Shown in pieces: positions 8,456 through 18,044 of a DNA stretch of 46,540 nucleotides (positions are counted from its first letter, which is position 1; every line of letters begins with the position of its first letter). The position numbers and the translations under genes are program-made. The notes under the pieces were generated by a model that saw only the letters and a list, made by a program, of their open reading frames with translations, was not told where the DNA came from and did not search any database. This DNA is from JAJUFS01 sp036381175 (GTDB taxonomy: Bacteria; Pseudomonadota; Gammaproteobacteria; Natronospirales; JAJUFS01): the NCBI GenBank assembly GCA_036381175.1, contig DASVDI010000010.1, positions 1 through 46,540 on the forward strand, written 5' to 3'.

Positions 8456-9748
8456 ATGCAGAATTTGCCGACAGCCAAAGATATCGCCCGTGACTGGCAG
8501 GACAATCCGCGCTGGACGAGTGTGACTCGACCGTATGCACCGGAAGATGTCGTTCGCTTGCGCGGTTCACTCGCGATCGAACATTCGCTGGCGCGCCACG
8601 GCGCGGAAAAACTCTGGCGCTTGATGAATACCGAGCCGTTCGTGAACGCGCTCGGCGCGCTCACCGGCGGACAAGCCATGCAACAGGTGAAAGCGGGCCT
8701 GAAAGCGATTTACTGTTCCGGCTGGCAGGTTGCGGCGGACGCGAACACCGCGGGTGCGATGTATCCGGACCAATCGCTTTACCCGGTCGATTCCGTGCCC
8801 GAGCTGGTACGCAAGATCAACAACAGTTTCAAGCGCATGGACCAGATCAACTGCCAGGAAGGCCGCGGCGATATCGATGTCTATGCACCAATTGTTGCCG
8901 ACGCCGAAGCCGGTTTCGGGGGCGTGCTGAACGCACATGAGCTGATGAAGCACATGATCGAAGCGGGTGCGGCCGGCGTGCACTTCGAGGATCAACTTGC
9001 GAGTGCGAAGAAATGCGGCCACATGGGCGGCAAGGTGCTGGTGCCGACGAAGGAAGCGGTTTCGAAACTTGTTGCGGCGAGACTCGCTGCCGACATCATG
9101 AACGTGCCGACGATTCTCGTTGCGCGCACGGATGCGAATGCCGCGAATCTCATCACCTCGGATATTGATCCGTACGACGCGCTGTTTCTCACGGGCGAGC
9201 GCACCAGCGAAGGATTTTTCCGCGTGCATCCCGGCATCGACCAGGCGATTTCGCGCGGACTTGCGTACGCGCCACACGCAGACCTTCTGTGGTGCGAAAC
9301 CGCGAAGCCCGATCTCGATGAGGCTCGCAAGTTCGCGGAAGCGATTCACGCGCGCTATCCGGAAAAATTGCTCGCCTACAATTGTTCGCCATCGTTCAAC
9401 TGGCGCAAGAACCTGGATGACGCGACGATTGCAACATTCCAGCGTGAACTCGGCGCGATGGGCTACAAGTTTCAGTTCATCACGCTCGCCGGATTCCACG
9501 CGCTCAACTACGCGATGTTCGATCTCGCCACCGGCTACCGTGATCGTCAGATGTCGGCCTATGTCGAATTGCAGGAAGCGGAGTTCGGCGCCGAAGGCCG
9601 CGGTTACACAGCGACGAAACACCAGCGCGAAGTCGGCACCGGGTATTTCGACCAGCTCACGCAGGTGATCGGCGGCGGTCAGTCCGAGCTTGGCGCGCTG
9701 ACCGGCTCGACCGAGAGCGAGCAGTTTCATTCGGTCGCGGCGAGCTGA
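8456..9748 (+). CDS. aceA: Isocitrate lyase
   Basis: A 430-residue enzyme that splits isocitrate into glyoxylate and succinate, the first step of the glyoxylate shunt. The signature is KKCGHMGGK with catalytic C187; SGWQVAAD and MYPDQSLYP are also typical. Two in-frame ATGs lie at 8450 and 8456. GAGGA ends one base before the first and 7 bases before the second, so 8456 is the better start. It is co-transcribed with aceB. Length and motifs match the short enterobacterial-type enzyme. Confidence 0.96.
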   Translation: MQNLPTAKDIARDWQDNPRWTSVTRPYAPEDVVRLRGSLAIEHSLARHGAEKLWRLMNTEPFVNALGALTGGQAMQQVKAGLKAIYCSGWQVAADANTAGAMYPDQSLYPVDSVPELVRKINNSFKRMDQINCQEGRGDIDVYAPIVADAEAGFGGVLNAHELMKHMIEAGAAGVHFEDQLASAKKCGHMGGKVLVPTKEAVSKLVAARLAADIMNVPTILVARTDANAANLITSDIDPYDALFLTGERTSEGFFRVHPGIDQAISRGLAYAPHADLLWCETAKPDLDEARKFAEAIHARYPEKLLAYNCSPSFNWRKNLDDATIATFQRELGAMGYKFQFITLAGFHALNYAMFDLATGYRDRQMSAYVELQEAEFGAEGRGYTATKHQREVGTGYFDQLTQVIGGGQSELGALTGSTESEQFHSVAAS

Positions 9749-9827
9749 CGTAGGGCGGGCTTTGCCCGCCTTTCCTGACGAGCCCCGGATTCCGCCGCGC
9801 TGAACGCGCGGCTGCATCCGGGCTACG
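9749..9827. repeat. Pair of REP-like palindromes between aceA and icd
   Basis: CGTAGGGCGGGC-TTT-GCCCGCC (9749-9770) is followed by a long imperfect hairpin whose arms begin AGCCCCGGATTCCGCCGCGC (9781-9800) and end CGCGGCTGCATCCGGGCT (near 9807-9824), then ACG. These are typical intergenic repeats of gammaproteobacteria and may limit read-through or protect mRNA ends. Confidence 0.7.
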
Positions 9828-9894
9828 CCACCTGCGTGGTATCATCCGGCCCTCGTAATCCCCCGAATGCGAAATACCCGGAGACACGCCAACG

Positions 9895-11268
<1,374 letters not shown>

Positions 11269-11269
11269 C

Positions 11270-11911
11270 ATGATCCGCGTACTGCTCGTCGACGATCACA
11301 AGCTCATTCGCGTCGGCCTGCGCAACATTCTTGAAGCGCAGGCGGACATCGACGTCGTTGGTGAAGCCGGCGACGGCGAAGATGCCGTGAAGCAGGCGCG
11401 CGAGCTGAAACCGAACGTCGTCGTGCTTGACATCAACATGCCCGGCACGAACGGCATCGAAGCCGCGCGCAAGCTCGTGCGGCTCGAACCCGCGCCGCGC
11501 GTGTTGATCGTTTCTGTTCACAAGCAGGAGCCGGTTCCGGCGCGTCTTCTCGAAGCGGGTGCGGCCGGTTACGTCACCAAGGAAAGCGCGGCCGACGAGA
11601 TCGTCGCCGCCGTGCGCCAGGTGCACAACGGACGTCGATACCTTTCCGCGGACATCGCGCGGGAAATGGCGCTGGGCCAGCTCGGCGGCGAATCACCGCT
11701 CGCCAGTTTGTCGGATCGTGAAATGGAAGTGCTGTTGCTGGTGGCCGAGGGCGTCAGCCTGCAGGAAATCGCCGATCGCTTGCACGTGAGCCCGAAGACT
11801 GTTGCCACCTACCGTTACCGTTTGTTCGACAAGCTGGATGTCACCAACGATGTCGAACTGGCGCGCTTCGCGCTGAGGCACGGCCTGGTTGAAGACGTGC
11901 CGGGCGGATAG
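11270..11911 (+). CDS. uvrY: GacA/UvrY-type response regulator
   Basis: A 213-residue two-component regulator: receiver domain 1-120 with acidic pocket D8-D9, phosphoacceptor D54 (VVLDINMPG) and K104, then a LuxR-type helix-turn-helix (LSDREMEVLLLVAEGVSLQE, about 145-200). Its place ahead of uvrC and pgsA matches E. coli uvrY and Pseudomonas gacA, which respond to the BarA/GacS kinase and activate small RNAs of the Csr/Rsm system. GGTGGAG lies 9 bases before the ATG, inside the end of icd, from which it is separated by one base. The cognate kinase is not in this window. Confidence 0.9.
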   Translation: MIRVLLVDDHKLIRVGLRNILEAQADIDVVGEAGDGEDAVKQARELKPNVVVLDINMPGTNGIEAARKLVRLEPAPRVLIVSVHKQEPVPARLLEAGAAGYVTKESAADEIVAAVRQVHNGRRYLSADIAREMALGQLGGESPLASLSDREMEVLLLVAEGVSLQEIADRLHVSPKTVATYRYRLFDKLDVTNDVELARFALRHGLVEDVPGG

Positions 11912-12004
11912 CAAAGCTGAAAGGTTGTTGCCGTCATTCGCCGTACTCGGCGAATCCAGTTCTTTGGCGTTTCGCAATATCGTCAGCTAGGTTCCGGAAG
12001 TTCG

Positions 12005-12661
12005 ATGACAGCAAACCCCAAATGGCCCGCAGGCGTTTTCAATATCGATTGCCGCGATTGCCCGCGGCTTGCGTCCTTTCTTGACACCGTCAAGGCAAAA
12101 CATCCCGAGTATCATTGCCGCCCCGTGCCACCGTTCGGTGACCCGAAAGCGCGCCTGCTGATTGTCGGGCTTGCGCCGGGAATGCACGGCGCGAATCGCA
12201 CGGGCCGTCCGTTCACCGGCGATTTCGCCGGTATTCTTTTATATGAAACGCTGCATCGTCATGGGCTCGCATCCCGGCCGGAATCCGTTTCAGCAGACGA
12301 TGGCCTTGAGTTGCTCGATTGCCGTCTCACGAATGCCGTCAAATGCCTGCCGCCGCAGAACAAACCCACCACGGAAGAAATCCGCACTTGCAATCATTAT
12401 CTCTCGACGGAAATCGACAAGATGCTGCCCGAGGGCGGCGTGATACTGGCGCTCGGCAAGATCGGGCATGATTCGGTGCTTCGGTCGCGTGGTTTGAAAC
12501 TGAGCGCGTACAAGTTCGCGCACGGCGCCGAGCACGATCTCGGCGAACTCACCATGGTGGATTCCTATCACGCGAGCCGTTACAACACGCAGACGAAACG
12601 CTTGACCGAGAAGATGTTCGATGACGTTGTCGCCAGGGCGAAGGAACTGGCGAAAAGTTAG
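12005..12661 (+). CDS. Family 5 (UDGb-type) uracil-DNA glycosylase with iron-sulfur cluster
   Basis: A 218-residue glycosylase that excises uracil and possibly other deaminated bases. Motif A is GLAPGMHGANRTGRPFTGD (55-73), characteristic of family 5, which lacks the catalytic polar residue of family 1. Motif B is YHASRYNT (189-195), with Ala where the family often has Pro. C16, C19, C114 and C129 are placed as the four [4Fe-4S] ligands of family 4/5 enzymes. GGAAG precedes ATG 12005. It sits between uvrY and uvrC, adding a base-excision enzyme to a nucleotide-excision locus. Confidence 0.88.
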   Translation: MTANPKWPAGVFNIDCRDCPRLASFLDTVKAKHPEYHCRPVPPFGDPKARLLIVGLAPGMHGANRTGRPFTGDFAGILLYETLHRHGLASRPESVSADDGLELLDCRLTNAVKCLPPQNKPTTEEIRTCNHYLSTEIDKMLPEGGVILALGKIGHDSVLRSRGLKLSAYKFAHGAEHDLGELTMVDSYHASRYNTQTKRLTEKMFDDVVARAKELAKS

Positions 12662-12686
12662 AAGGCAGTCTTTTCTTCTGCCTTCT
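12660..12686. repeat. Hairpin at the UDG stop codon
   Basis: AGAAGGCAG (12660-12668) pairs with CTGCCTTCT (12678-12686) across a TCTTTTCTT loop, overlapping the stop codon of the glycosylase gene. CT-rich DNA follows, not a T-run, so strong termination before uvrC is unlikely; it may stabilise or process the mRNA. Confidence 0.5.
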
Positions 12687-12711
12687 CTCTTCTACCTCTA
12701 CCATCGTAACC

Positions 12712-14529
12712 ATGCAGCCGGATTTCGACCAGAAGACCTTCCTCCAGACGCTCACCCAGCGTCCCGGCGTCTATCGCATGTACGACGCGAAGGACACGCT
12801 GCTCTACGTCGGCAAGGCGCGCAATCTCAAGCGGCGCGTGTCGAGTTATTTCAGCAAGTCCGCAAAAGACGCCAAGACCATGGCGCTGGTCGAACTCATC
12901 GCGCGCGTCGAGGTGACGGTGACCAACACTGAAACCGAAGCGCTGATTCTCGAGAACAATCTCATCAAGCAGCACCGGCCGCGCTACAACATTCTCCTGC
13001 GCGACGACAAAAGTTATCCCTGGATCTATCTCTCCGATCACGAATATCCGCGCATGAGTTTCTATCGCGGCGCGCGTCCGAAGAAAGGCCGGTTGTTCGG
13101 TCCGTTTCCCGGCGCGCATGCAGCGCGCGAAAGCCTGCATATTCTTCAGAAGCTGTTCATGATTCGCGGTTGCCGCGATTCGTTTTTCGCGAACCGCAGC
13201 CGGCCTTGCCTGCAATACCAGATCAAGCGCTGTTCCGCGCCGTGCGTGAATTACATTTCACCGGAAGACTATCGTCGCGACATCGATAACGCGGTGAAAT
13301 TTCTCGAAGGCCGCAACACGGAAGTGATTGATGATTTCGTCGCGCGCATGGAAGCCGCATCGGCGAACCTGGAGTTTGAACAGGCAGCGCGCTACCGCGA
13401 CCAGATCGCATCGCTTCGAGTGGCGCAGGAACGCCAGTACGTGAGCGGCGAAGGCGGTGATGTTGATATTCTTGCCGTGGAAGAAGCGAGCGGCATGCAT
13501 TGTGTTGCCTTGCTCACGATTCGCGGCGGGCGTTCATTGGGTTCGAGCACCTGGTTTCCGCAACATGCCTCCGGCGCGTCGCCGTCCGATGTGCTTGCCG
13601 CATTCCTGCCGCAGTATTACCTCGGGCGTGAAGTGCCGCGTGAAATCCTGCTGACGCATGCCGTTTCGGACGTCGAAGTGCTCGAACAGGCGCTCACCGA
13701 GCAGCAAGGCCGGAAAGTGCGTGTTCGTCACAGCGTGCGCGGTGATCGCGCACGCTGGCTGGAAATGGCCGCGGACAACGCACGCCAGGCGCTCACCGTA
13801 CGCCTCGCCTCGGACCTCACCTTGCAGCAGCGTTTCGAATCGCTCGCCGAAGTGATGGATCTCGATCAAGTGCCGCAACGCATGGAATGTTTCGATATCA
13901 GTCACACATCCGGCGAGGCGACCGTTGCATCCTGCGTTGTGTTTGGTCGTGATGGCGCGCTGAAATCCGATTACCGGCGTTTCAATATCGAAGGCATCGA
14001 AGCGGGCGATGACTACGCCGCCATGCGCCAGGCGCTGGAGCGGCGCTACCTGCGCCTGAAAAAAGGCGAGGGCGCGCTGCCGGACATCCTGTTTGTCGAT
14101 GGCGGCAAGGGACAGTTGAGCATCGCGATCGACGTGCTGGAGGAAATCCAGGTTGAAGGCGTGCAGATCGTCGCGGTGGCAAAAGGCCCCACGCGCAAAC
14201 CCGGCATGGAACAGATCCTTTTGGCAGGCCGCGAGCAGCCGCTTATACTGGCGCCCGATTCGCAGGCCCTGCACCTGATCCAGCAGATTCGTGACGAGGC
14301 GCACCGCTTCGCGGTGGCGGGACACACGGCGAGGCGCAACAAGCAGCGCCGCGAATCGACGCTCCAGAGCATCGAAGGTCTCGGACCAAAACGGCGACAA
14401 CAACTCTTGAAACAGTTCGGCGGCCTGCAGGGCGTTTCGCGGGCCGGCATCGAAGACCTGATGAAGGTCAAAGGCATCAGCCGGGAGATAGCAAAACGTG
14501 TCTATGAACACTTCCATGGTGGAAGTTGA
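12712..14529 (+). CDS. uvrC: Excinuclease ABC subunit C
   Basis: A 605-residue nuclease of nucleotide excision repair that makes the dual incisions at UvrB-bound lesions. In order: GIY-YIG domain (RPGVYRMY...YVGKARNLKRR, 17-45), a Cys-rich linker (RSRPCLQYQIKRCSAPCVNY), a UVR motif near residues 200-240, the RNase H-like nuclease (MECFDISHTSG with catalytic Asp, and ILFVDGGKGQL), and a tandem helix-hairpin-helix tail (IEGLGPKRRQQLLKQFGG). Length is close to E. coli UvrC (610). It overlaps pgsA by 32 bases, as expected for one transcript. Confidence 0.97.
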   Translation: MQPDFDQKTFLQTLTQRPGVYRMYDAKDTLLYVGKARNLKRRVSSYFSKSAKDAKTMALVELIARVEVTVTNTETEALILENNLIKQHRPRYNILLRDDKSYPWIYLSDHEYPRMSFYRGARPKKGRLFGPFPGAHAARESLHILQKLFMIRGCRDSFFANRSRPCLQYQIKRCSAPCVNYISPEDYRRDIDNAVKFLEGRNTEVIDDFVARMEAASANLEFEQAARYRDQIASLRVAQERQYVSGEGGDVDILAVEEASGMHCVALLTIRGGRSLGSSTWFPQHASGASPSDVLAAFLPQYYLGREVPREILLTHAVSDVEVLEQALTEQQGRKVRVRHSVRGDRARWLEMAADNARQALTVRLASDLTLQQRFESLAEVMDLDQVPQRMECFDISHTSGEATVASCVVFGRDGALKSDYRRFNIEGIEAGDDYAAMRQALERRYLRLKKGEGALPDILFVDGGKGQLSIAIDVLEEIQVEGVQIVAVAKGPTRKPGMEQILLAGREQPLILAPDSQALHLIQQIRDEAHRFAVAGHTARRNKQRRESTLQSIEGLGPKRRQQLLKQFGGLQGVSRAGIEDLMKVKGISREIAKRVYEHFHGGS

Positions 14530-15121
14530 TCCCGGCATCTGGCGGAAGATTCCGCTGGCGCTGACCTGGCTGCGCATGGCGCTGATCCCGGTGTTCGTGC
14601 TGATTTTCTACATGCCGGAATTCACCGATTCGCCGCGGCTGGAATGGCTCGCGCCCCCCCTGTGTGCGCTCATTTTCGCGCTGGCCGGCGTGACCGACTG
14701 GCTGGATGGCTGGCTGGCGCGACGCTGGAACGCGGTTTCAAAGTTCGGCGCATTCCTCGATCCCGTCGCGGACAAGATTCTTGTCGCGGTTGCCCTCGTG
14801 CTGCTGGTGCAGGCGGACGGAACCGCGTGGCTGGCGTTGCCGGCCGCGGTGATGATCGGCCGCGAAATCACCGTTTCCGCATTGCGGGAGTGGATGGCGG
14901 AATCCGGCGCGCGCTCACGCGTGGCGGTGAGCTGGATCGGCAAGGCGAAAACGGCCATGCAGATCATTTCGATTACCATGCTGCTGTTTCGCTACGACAT
15001 CGGCCCGCTGCCGGTTTACGAAGTCGGCGTGCTGATGTTGCAGGTCGCTGCGGTGCTGACCTTGTGGAGCATGTTTGGTTACCTGCGAGCCGCGTTTCAT
15101 TGGCTGAAATCTGTCGATTGA
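14498..15121 (+). CDS. pgsA: CDP-diacylglycerol-glycerol-3-phosphate 3-phosphatidyltransferase
   Basis: A 207-residue inner-membrane enzyme that makes phosphatidylglycerophosphate, the committed step to phosphatidylglycerol and cardiolipin. The CDP-alcohol phosphotransferase motif D-G-x2-A-R-x8-G-x3-D-x3-D is complete (D70 G71 A74 R75 G84 D88 D92 in DWLDGWLARR and FGAFLDPVADK). Several hydrophobic helices surround it. GTG 14498 has GGGAG about 10 bases upstream; ATG 14504 and 14516 are alternatives. It overlaps the end of uvrC and precedes the tRNA cluster, as in E. coli. Confidence 0.93.
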   Translation: MSMNTSMVEVDPGIWRKIPLALTWLRMALIPVFVLIFYMPEFTDSPRLEWLAPPLCALIFALAGVTDWLDGWLARRWNAVSKFGAFLDPVADKILVAVALVLLVQADGTAWLALPAAVMIGREITVSALREWMAESGARSRVAVSWIGKAKTAMQIISITMLLFRYDIGPLPVYEVGVLMLQVAAVLTLWSMFGYLRAAFHWLKSVD

Positions 15122-15185
15122 TGCATCCGCACGAAAGCCGTGCTTGACAGAAAGATGCGGCTCACTAAAATACCCACCTCCTGAT

Positions 15186-15261
15186 GCGGGAATAGCTCAG
15201 TTGGTAGAGCGCAACCTTGCCAAGGTTGAGGTCGCGAGTTCGAGCCTCGTTTCCCGCTCCA
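15186..15261 (+). tRNA. glyW: tRNA-Gly (GCC)
   Basis: A 76-base cloverleaf with encoded CCA. Acceptor stem GCGGGAA pairs with TTCCCGC. The anticodon stem CAACC/GGTTG holds the loop TTGCCAA with anticodon GCC. It is the first of three tRNAs in the order Gly-Cys-Leu found after pgsA in E. coli. Confidence 0.97.
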
Positions 15262-15270
15262 GATTCTGAA

Positions 15271-15296
15271 AACCCCGGTGAGAACCGGGGTTTTTT
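15271..15296 (+). terminator. Rho-independent terminator after tRNA-Gly
   Basis: AACCCCGG (15271-15278) pairs with CCGGGGTT (15285-15292) around TGAGAA and is followed by a T-run. It lies 10 bases after the CCA of tRNA-Gly, so the tRNA-Cys and tRNA-Leu genes downstream may need their own promoter or read-through. Confidence 0.8.
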
Positions 15297-15421
15297 GTTT
15301 GCATCAAGGCGGTTCGCAACGCGAACTTCCCACTGCAAAGTCTTCATCGGTATGGTAAATTTCCCCGGCTTTTCGGGGCGGCGAAGGTACGGCCTGCGCC
15401 TCGAAAAGGGGAAAGTCGCTC

Positions 15422-15495
15422 GGCTGAGTGGCAGAGTGGTCATGCAGCGGCCTGCAAAGCCGTGTACGCCGGTTCGATTCCGACCTCAGCCTCCA
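15422..15495 (+). tRNA. cysT: tRNA-Cys (GCA)
   Basis: A 74-base cloverleaf ending in CCA. Acceptor stem GGCTGAG pairs with CTCAGCC. The anticodon loop CTGCAAA carries GCA. It is 160 bases after tRNA-Gly. Confidence 0.96.
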
Positions 15496-15520
15496 ACTCC
15501 CGTTATTATTGGCAACTGCA

Positions 15521-15606
15521 GCCCGGGTGGCGGAATGGTAGACGCAGCGGACTTAAAATCCGCTGGCCGAAAGGCCGTGCCGGTTCAAGTCCGGCCCTGG
15601 GCACCA
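15521..15606 (+). tRNA. leuZ: tRNA-Leu (TAA)
   Basis: An 86-base tRNA with long variable arm and encoded CCA. Acceptor stem GCCCGGG pairs with CCTGGGC (one G-T pair). Anticodon stem GCGGA/TCCGC holds loop CTTAAAA with anticodon TAA. It is the same isoacceptor as E. coli leuZ at this place. Confidence 0.96.
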
Positions 15607-15642
15607 GGGTCCTGTCATCCGAAAGGTCAAGCTGGAGCATCG

Positions 15643-16284
15643 ATGCAGACCCAGTCCGAGCCTCGCGCGCTGCTTGAGGTTGACCAACTGGAAATCTGGC
15701 GCGGCGAACGCCGCCTGATCCATGGACTTTCCTTTTCCGCCCGACCGGGCGAACTCGTACACCTGAAAGGCCCGAACGGCAGCGGCAAGACCTCGCTGCT
15801 GCGTTGCCTTGCGGGCCTGTCATTGCCGGACGACGGCGCGATCAGCTGGTTCGGCCGCCGTTACACGGGGCGGATCGGTGCCGAGGCGCGCGCGCAATGC
15901 CGTTATCTCGGACACCAGGACGCGCTCAAGAGCGGGCTGGATCTCGCGGAAAATCTCCGCGCGCTGCAAGCCCTGCATGGCGATTCCGCCGACGTCAATC
16001 CCATGCTTGAAGCCGCTGGCCTGGAAAACCGTTTCGGTGTGGCCGCCGCGCGCTTGTCTGCGGGGCAGCGGCGTCGCGGCGCGCTGGCACGAATGCCGGT
16101 TTCGAACGCACGCGCCTGGCTGCTCGACGAACCGTTCAACAGCCTTGATGCGAATGGCATCGCCTTGATCGCCTGCTGGATCGCGGCCTTGCTGAGCGCG
16201 GGCGGTATTGCGGTGTTGAGCACGCACCAGCCGCTGCCGGAACCCCTGCGCGCGAGCGTGATCGAACTTGGGGATGCGGCATGA
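15643..16284 (+). CDS. ccmA: Heme exporter ATP-binding protein CcmA
   Basis: A 213-residue ABC ATPase of System I cytochrome c maturation; CcmA with CcmB drives release of holo-CcmE from CcmC. Walker A is GPNGSGKT, the signature LSAGQRRR, Walker B AWLLDEP, and the switch His lies in VLSTHQP. GGAG lies 5 bases before ATG 15643; the frame is open far upstream through the tRNAs, but that part is not coding. It is the first gene of the ccm operon and overlaps ccmB by 4 bases. Confidence 0.95.
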   Translation: MQTQSEPRALLEVDQLEIWRGERRLIHGLSFSARPGELVHLKGPNGSGKTSLLRCLAGLSLPDDGAISWFGRRYTGRIGAEARAQCRYLGHQDALKSGLDLAENLRALQALHGDSADVNPMLEAAGLENRFGVAAARLSAGQRRRGALARMPVSNARAWLLDEPFNSLDANGIALIACWIAALLSAGGIAVLSTHQPLPEPLRASVIELGDAA

Positions 16285-16982
16285 ACATGGCGGTCGCTTC
16301 AGCGGATGTACAGCTGGGCCGGCTTGCCGCGGCGCTGCTGCGTCGCGACCTGCTTCTCGCCTGGCGGCGGATTGGCGACGCACTGAATCCGCTGATGTTT
16401 TTCGTCATGGTCGCGCTGGTTTTTCCGCTCGCCGTCACGCCGGAACCGGATTTCATGCGGCAACTGGCGCCGGGAATCCTGTGGGTGGCGGCGCTGCTGG
16501 CGAGCCTGATCGGGCTGAATGCCTTGTTCGCACCGGACTTCCAGGACGGCACGCTGGAGCAGCAAGCGCTGAGCCCGTTGCCGCTGGGTTTCATCGCGCT
16601 GGTGCGCGTGCTGGGACACTGGCTGACAACGGGGCTTCCGCTGGTGGCCTTGACCCCGGTCATCGCGGTGCCATTGGGTTTTCCGGCAGAATCCCTGCCG
16701 GTGCTGCTGTTGCTGCTGCTCATCGGAACGCTGGTGTTCAGCCTGCTGGGTGCAATCGGCGCGGCACTGACGGTGTCGCTGCGTGCCAGCGGCCTGTTGC
16801 TGCCGGTGCTGATCCTGCCGCTGGCGGTGCCGGTGCTGATTTTCGGCGCGCGTGGCGCGCAGATGGCCATGAACGGCGACTGGCCGAGCGGGCCGTTTTA
16901 CATGCTGGGCTTCCTGTTGTTGATCGCGGCGAGTCTTGGACCGCTGGCGATGGCGGGGGCGTTGCGGATCAGCCTTGACTGA
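16281..16982 (+). CDS. ccmB: Heme exporter membrane protein CcmB
   Basis: A 233-residue integral membrane protein with about six hydrophobic helices, the permease partner of CcmA. The FAPDFQDGTLEQQALSPLPL segment after the second helix is a conserved CcmB feature. Its ATG overlaps the ccmA stop (ATGA). It is separated from ccmC by an inverted repeat, the only real gap in the operon. Confidence 0.94.
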   Translation: MNMAVASADVQLGRLAAALLRRDLLLAWRRIGDALNPLMFFVMVALVFPLAVTPEPDFMRQLAPGILWVAALLASLIGLNALFAPDFQDGTLEQQALSPLPLGFIALVRVLGHWLTTGLPLVALTPVIAVPLGFPAESLPVLLLLLLIGTLVFSLLGAIGAALTVSLRASGLLLPVLILPLAVPVLIFGARGAQMAMNGDWPSGPFYMLGFLLLIAASLGPLAMAGALRISLD

Positions 16983-16989
16983 AGTGAGA

Positions 16990-17096
16990 GGTTAGAGGTG
17001 AGAAGTAAGAGGACAAGGGCAAGAGCGCGTCAGGCCAGCGACGATCTCCGGATATGTTACGGCCGTCTTCTCACCTCTCACTTCTTACCTCTAACC
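16990..17096. repeat. Inverted repeat of AGAGGT/AGAAGT type between ccmB and ccmC
   Basis: A 23-base arm beginning GGTTAGAGGTGAGAAG (16990-17012) is repeated inverted at 17074-17096 with 21 of 23 positions matching. The roughly 60-base centre is ordinary. No T-run follows. It would form a strong stem in the ccm mRNA. Confidence 0.75.
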
Positions 17097-17163
17097 GTCC
17101 AGGGACGCGAGCAGGTTTCCGAAGCCTGGCGCAAAAATATTGCGAAGAGGTAATAGAAACGAC

Positions 17164-17892
17164 ATGTGGACCTGGTTTCATCAACTTTCCTCGCCGCCGC
17201 ATTTCTATCGCATGGCGGGCCGGCTGCTGCCGTGGTTTGCGTGGCCGGCATTGTTGCTGATCGCCGTCGGCACGTATGGCGGGCTTGTATTGGCGCCGCC
17301 GGATTACCAGCAGGGTGACGCCTTCCGCATCATTTACGTGCACGTGCCAAGCGCGTGGCTGTCGCTGTTCGGTTACGTTGCGATGGCGGTCGCTGCCGGC
17401 ATCGGCCTGATCTGGCGCATGAAGCTCGCGCACGTGGCGGCGAACGCCATCGCGCCGTTGGGTGCATCGTTCACGGCACTTGCGCTCGCAACCGGCTCGA
17501 TCTGGGGCAAGCCGATGTGGGGCACGTGGTGGGTGTGGGATGCGCGGCTGACATCGGAACTCATTCTTCTTTTCTTGTACCTCGGTTACATCGCGCTGAA
17601 CCGTGCGTTCGATGATCGCAAGCAGGGCGATCGTGCGAGCGCGGTGCTCGCGCTGGTCGGTGTTGTGAACGTGCCGATCATTCATTATTCCGTGGAATGG
17701 TGGAACACGCTGCACCAGCCCGCGACGATCACGAAATTCGATTCGCCATCGATCACCGGCGACATGCTCTGGCCGTTGCTGGTGATGTGGCTGGGTTTCA
17801 CGTTCTATTTCATTGCGGTCGCCTTGCAGCGTGCGCGCGCGGAAACGTTGCAGCGCGAACGGCGCAGTGCGTGGGTGGGAGAATTGTCGTGA
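17164..17892 (+). CDS. ccmC: Heme handling protein CcmC
   Basis: A 242-residue, six-helix inner-membrane protein that loads heme onto CcmE. The periplasmic tryptophan-rich WWD motif WGTWWVWDARLTS lies near residue 120, flanked by conserved His residues in IIYVHVPSAW and NVPIIHYSVEWWN. ATG 17164 was chosen over TTG 17140; AAGAGG lies 13 bases upstream, a little far. Its stop overlaps the GTG of ccmD. Confidence 0.95.
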   Translation: MWTWFHQLSSPPHFYRMAGRLLPWFAWPALLLIAVGTYGGLVLAPPDYQQGDAFRIIYVHVPSAWLSLFGYVAMAVAAGIGLIWRMKLAHVAANAIAPLGASFTALALATGSIWGKPMWGTWWVWDARLTSELILLFLYLGYIALNRAFDDRKQGDRASAVLALVGVVNVPIIHYSVEWWNTLHQPATITKFDSPSITGDMLWPLLVMWLGFTFYFIAVALQRARAETLQRERRSAWVGELS

Positions 17893-18044
17893 ATGAATTC
17901 CTTTTCATGGGTGGTTACGCGGCTTACGTGTGGTCATGTTTCGGGCTGACCTTCGCGGTGCTGATCGCGAACGTGATGCTTGCGCGCCATTCGCATCGAA
18001 AAATCTTGCGTGAACTCGAAACGCAGGGAGGAAAATCGCAGTGA
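17889..18044 (+). CDS. ccmD: Heme exporter small protein CcmD
   Basis: A 51-residue single-span membrane protein that stabilises the CcmABC-CcmE complex. It starts with GTG 17889 overlapping the ccmC stop, has the typical FLFMGGYAAYVWSCFG N-terminus, one helix, and a charged cytoplasmic tail (HSHRKILRELE). It overlaps ccmE by 4 bases. Confidence 0.9.
   Translation: MNEFLFMGGYAAYVWSCFGLTFAVLIANVMLARHSHRKILRELETQGGKSQ

Noticed and set aside
15297..15642. N-terminal extension of CcmA into the tRNA region
   Set aside because: The frame is open by chance through tRNA-Cys and tRNA-Leu; ATG 15643 has a ribosome-binding site and fits CcmA length.
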